Positions 59,691-64,000 of a stretch of 64,000 nucleotides of DNA are shown in pieces (within the stretch, counting starts at the first letter, position 1; each line of letters begins with the position of its first letter). The notes under the pieces are model-generated. The model was not told the origin of the DNA, did not search any database, and worked only from the letters and a program-made list of their open reading frames with translations. The stretch spans positions 18,964,565 through 19,028,564 of the forward strand of contig NC_031966.2 in the NCBI RefSeq assembly GCF_001858045.2. The letters are read 5' to 3'. Source of the DNA: Oreochromis niloticus (taxonomy: Eukaryota > Chordata > Actinopteri > Cichliformes > Cichlidae). Position numbers and translations under genes: made by a program.

Positions 59691-62168
59691 GAAAAGCTAA
59701 AAGATATCAAAGAGAGAAGCAAAAAAGGAGAAAACATCCAAATGGCATTTTGTGTTTTCCTGATAAACCTTGAGTCCTGGGGTTCCCAAGGATGTTATTT
59801 TTCACAAGACCCAAGCAATAAAAACATTGCTGCCTATAAAGCACCCTCTCCTAGTGTACTTGCACTCCCAACAGCTGCCTCCCCCACTAGGACACCCCCA
59901 GGCATCCTCTGTCCATGCACTGACAGGTCTGATCTGCTCTCAAGGCACAAGGAGGCACAACACAATATTAGGTGGCTGTAATCTTTCTGTTTTAATTGTA
60001 AATTCAGTGTGACACTAAACGGCCCTCATAGTGTCATTATCTCACTGAGAGACTGAGATTGTGGAGCCTAAATCCATCTCTGCTACCACTTTCTGTCTTG
60101 ACCAAGAAAAGGAGATCACAGCACGCCACAGATCACACCACTCGACAAATTTAGTTTTCCGGGGATGGATATAAGCGCCTTCATTTGGTCGAGTTCCAGA
60201 AGGACCATGCCATCCAATGGGATTAGAAGTTGGTTCAGAGAGCTCTGGGATTGGTTGAAAAGCCAATACAACATTTTCCAGATTGCACCTCCCACATGGG
60301 GTGACCAAAGGCTTAGTGTGAGCCTGATTAGTTCTGTAGCCGATGGGTACAAGATGTTAGTGAAGACGAGCACCCAAACAAATGCATGGACATAGAAATA
60401 CTTCTGTGAGTATTCATTGAGCAGATGGCGAAATCTTTCAAATTTGCAACTTTTACATGTAGTGGTATCAGGTAATAGCTCCTGCTGAATTTAAAAGGCT
60501 TTTCTGTTAGTTATAGAGTCACTGCATTTTACCAGGCATGTGACACTGTTGGTGTTTGTATGAAAAATGATTTTTTCAGGTAAGTTTTTCTCATGAAAAG
60601 ATAGAAAAAATAACAGTCAAAGCTGCTGCTTTGTTTTAGTGGGGAATCCAAATTGATTAACTGTTCTTTTATGGTAGATTTAAAGTTTACATAAAAAGTA
60701 TTTTTTTTAATCTTTTGTTCTGATTATTTGGGATTTGTATCAAATTACAGAAAACTGTTTATTTTTCATTGTTAGTAGTCCAGTTTCTCTTTTATTTATG
60801 CCTCTTAAAATGATAAAACTTAACTGATGTTTTGTATTTTAAAAACGATTTAATGTTATGTTTTGTGCGCTACACGGGTGTGATGCTTAAATGTACTGAA
60901 GTCATTGAAATTAATACATGCAACATGCACATTTAGTACCCTGGATAGGTGATTCCCTTGTGTTTCAAAACTACTTATGACTAACTAACCTGGTTTAAAT
61001 GTCTAAAACAATGAGATATGAAAACCAGTCCTCCTTACACCATAGCAGAAACAGGGACGGCCTCTTCTACAGCCAGTACAAATATGGGGCAGCTTGTTAA
61101 CAACACTGTAAAAGCAGGCCATTCTAAACTGGCTTTAGCAGATTACAGAACCTGAACAGATGCACTTGACAAAGGAAGATCTGCCTGTGTGTGTGTGTGT
61201 GTGTTTTTAGCACATGCCCTACCTCAGATGCACCTGCTGTGTGTTTATTGGGAAGTTTCAGGATGACTGCTCATGCATCCAATGACATGTTAGAGAGCTT
61301 TTATGAGGCAAACACACATTCAGTGCCTTAAAGACAATATCAAGAGAAGTTACTAAGAAACATCATGCAATACTTGCTTGTAATGGCCTACTTGGAGAGG
61401 CTTGAGCCCATATGTTAGATATGTTAGCAATTAAGAAAGTATTTGTGAAGAGTGTGGTTGTTGAGAAATCCTTGATGTAGAAAAGAAAGAAAAGAAAAAA
61501 AAAAAGCTCTCAAAATTAGATTAGCTATTATGGTGGACTTTCTACAGAACTGGTGTTAGTGGTGGGGTTCTCAGAACTGTGATGCCTAGGAGGATAAATG
61601 AGAGGGCGACATGGATAAGTTGCATCATAATGGAAATTTTAGTTGGAGTAGAGAGCATGGTGTTTCATGTTTTTAATTATGATTTGGTTTACGGTTGTTT
61701 ACCCATCAATGAGGGGTCTGTTATATGTCTTCACATCAAAATTAGGAAATTTTATCTGCTTCAGTGGACAGAAGAGTTTATGTTAAAGACAAATCTGCCT
61801 GCAGTCTTGCTCTTTGCTGCTATCATGCATAGACATAAACTGTTTGAAGTAGTGCATTCTTTCCTTCTCATGAAGGGCCATATAAAATTCCAATGAGGGC
61901 TTCTACTGGCCCGGAAGCCGCGCCCTGGATAACCCTTGGCAGTAAATGCACTGTCGCGAGTGACCATCTGTGAACGTCTCCTAAGTCCACAGGAGACAGA
62001 CACAAAGCATCTTTGCGATGGATCTGGCCTCGCTCCCAAGTGACTCAACCTTCCAGCCTTATCTGCGTATGTGTGTGTGAGTCACACTGAGATTTACCAT
62101 CTGTCTGCAGGTACCAGTTCCAGAGAAGATGGTGGCCACTGTGCACACCTTGCTCACCTCAAGTAAAC
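59691..62168. other. xkrx-arl13a intergenic region, right part, including arl13a upstream DNA
   Basis: Mostly AT-rich non-coding DNA with (GT)n near 61182-61204. Overlapping frames of 76-88 codons on both strands at 60042-60395 have no recognised identity. The arl13a promoter must lie here, but no core element stands out. Confidence 0.5.
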
Positions 62169-63560
62169 ATGTTCAACCTGATGAGCAACTGCTGCAATTG
62201 GGTCTCCAAAATACAGGAGCCAATCAGGTACAGATATTACATTTTCGCAATCTTCCTGCCGAGCTTACTAAAAATAAAACATTTCCTCTCTCAATCGCTC
62301 AATTAGATTATTTTTAGACATTCTTGTAGCATCGGCTCATTGATTGTTCCTAGAATCCACAGAAGTCAACTTAAGCTAATATCAATATGCATTCGTCTGC
62401 AGGAAAGTGACCATTCTTGTGGTTGGTCTTGACAAAGCAGGAAAAACATCCTCCATCAGAGGCATGTTAAGAGGTAATGTGCTTGTGACTTTACCACGGG
62501 TTCAGCCTCAAGTGTTTATTTCAGAAATACAACAAGTAACCACCTGTGTTTTCCCCCTTCAGTCGCCAATGTTGTCGAATCAGGACCCACACACGGCTGC
62601 ATTAGACATGAGCTCAGGGTGGAGAATTACCTGGTCACACTCTTGGATGTAGGAGGATCTGCAGAGTCCCGTGGCACCTGGAGGGAGCTCTATGGAGAGG
62701 CTCATGGCATCATCTTTGTTGTGGACTCTGGTGACAGGCAGATGATAAAGGAAGTCAGGGAGGTTCTTTCAGACCTGTTGAAGCAGCCGAGGGTAGCAGG
62801 AAAACCTCTACTAGTGTAATTACACTCTGTTTTATATGTTTGAATTTTACATCAGATCTCAAATCATTTGCAAACAGTGCCCCCTTGTGGCTCACATGTA
62901 AAAATACAGAACAAAACATTAATTGTAAAACTTCTCTTTTGCTTTCAGATTGGCCAACAAACAGGATAAAATGAATGCTTTGCTGAGTAGTGAACTGATT
63001 GAGATTTTGTCTTTAGAGAAGTTGGTCAACCAGAGCCGCTCTCTGTGCCATATTGTAAGTAATATTTCTAAATGATCTAATCAGACTTAAATCTTATTTA
63101 ATAAAATAGAATTAATGGGGACACCTTAGATGTGCATAGAATATGAGCTTTCTTTCTGTTTCCACTCAGGAGCCTTGTTCAGCCTTAATGGACCTGCGGC
63201 GCTGGTCAGACAGAAAGACTCTGCGAGGCCTTCGCTGGTTGCTGCGAGCTGTTTGTCTGGATTATCCAGAGCTGTGTGCTCGTGTAGCTCAGGACAGCAA
63301 AAGGCCTCTGGAGCCAAGAGAGAGGGAGAGGAATGGAAAACCGGAGAAAGTGCAAAGAAAAACCAAGGTCGAACGGTAAGAGAGGCCTTCAGAGCTCACA
63401 TATTGCAGATAAAGGCATTAATGTTTTAACATGAATTTCTTATCACCTCAGAATAAGATCCAGCAAGTCAGATCTGCGCAAGGTTCATCGGCCCAAAGAC
63501 AAGGAGAAAAAACCCAAGAGCGAAGGAAAGCTGCAACCCATTCGGAATATGCTGCAAAAG
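62169..63560 (+). CDS. arl13a: ARL13A-type small GTPase (5' part, continues beyond window)
   Basis: ARF-like GTPase; its paralogue ARL13B acts in the ciliary membrane. Exons seen: 62169-62227, 62403-62473, 62563-62815, 62949-63054, 63170-63375 and 63452-63560, giving 268 aa with all phases joining. The protein is open at a donor GT at 63561. The first exon (MFNLMSNCCNWVSKIQEPIR) is easily missed. It carries the double cysteine C8-C9 that is lipidated in ARL13B. G1 is GLDKAGKT (28-35), G3 is DVGGS (72-76) and G4 is NKQD (131-134). SLEKLVNQ, IEPCSA and GLRWLL are ARL13 landmarks. After residue about 190 the chain becomes Arg/Lys-rich. The DVGGS motif lacks the glutamine of classic ARFs. ARL13A rather than ARL13B is preferred from synteny. 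Confidence 0.92.
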
Positions 63561-64000
63561 GTCAGAAAAATATCTTGCATTCTTTATAAAAGCTTATAAA
63601 ATGTAATGCGATCAGCAGCTAGGCCATAAATTCTTCATAGAATAATGATGGTACCATCGCAAATAATGATGCATTAGAAATTCTCTGCAAAGCTCATATG
63701 AAACACATTTAAATCTACTTGAAACCATTAAATGCACAATAAACAGTAACAGTGTGAGTGTGTTAGCAAAAATGTAATTTTGTGGCAGATCTGCTGAATT
63801 GTGTTGTATTAAACTGCACATAATGCGTACTGTAGATGCTGTCTGTCTTCATGTGTTTGTTCTACTATGATTTTATCTGTTACATTAAATGTTCTGTTTT
63901 TAAAATTCACTTCAATAGGGCTACGATTAATGATTAATCTGCCAATTCTATTGATGATCAGTCTAAATGTCGGCATATGACAATTTTATTTTTATTATTA
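63561..64000 (+). other. arl13a intron running to the window edge
   Basis: It begins with the GTCAGA donor after codon 268. No further exon could be recognised before the sequence ends, so the remaining exons lie to the right. Confidence 0.5.

Overview
The window is vertebrate nuclear DNA, most likely from a spiny-rayed teleost fish. It holds intron-rich genes with GT-AG introns, AT-rich intergenic DNA, CpG-rich promoter patches, and many Tc1/mariner and hAT DNA transposon relics plus tRNA-type SINE pieces typical of fish. No bacterial, organellar or CRISPR-like structure was seen. The species cannot be fixed from the sequence alone.

Four protein genes were reconstructed exon by exon. Their order and orientation match human Xq22.1: cstf2 (+), nox1 (-), xkrx (-), arl13a (+). 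cstf2 (16216-33824, 13 exons, 513 aa) encodes the 64-kDa cleavage stimulation factor subunit. nox1 (42829-35094, 13 exons, 566 aa) encodes a superoxide-generating NADPH oxidase. xkrx (about 55253-44025, 3 exons, about 486 aa) encodes an XK-family membrane protein. arl13a (62169 to beyond 63560, six exons seen) encodes an ARL13-type small GTPase and runs off the window. All exon phases join and each complete CDS is divisible by three. cstf2 and nox1 are tail to tail, with poly(A) signals on opposite strands 24 bp apart. xkrx and arl13a are head to head across about 7 kb.

The left 16 kb has no protein gene I could recognise. It holds a CpG-rich patch (about 1390-3080), a second promoter-like patch (about 10550-10955), an intact tRNA-Val(TAC) gene (10960-11032), Tc1/mariner relics, a probable LINE relic and several copies of an abundant fish interspersed repeat. 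By human synteny the CpG patches could belong to a leftward neighbour such as SYTL4, but no coding exon supports this.

The largest cstf2 intron (18358-24641) holds three non-autonomous hAT elements of 1.1-1.3 kb, each with clear 8-bp target duplications. One still carries a decayed N-terminal piece of a ZBED-like transposase. Further oddities are short-loop, near-perfect palindromes scattered through non-coding DNA and a 0.5-kb element with roughly 50-bp inverted ends in cstf2 intron 8. The four proteins do not form one pathway; their linkage looks like an old conserved chromosomal block. The nox-xk pair also echoes the human CYBB-XK pair at Xp21.1.
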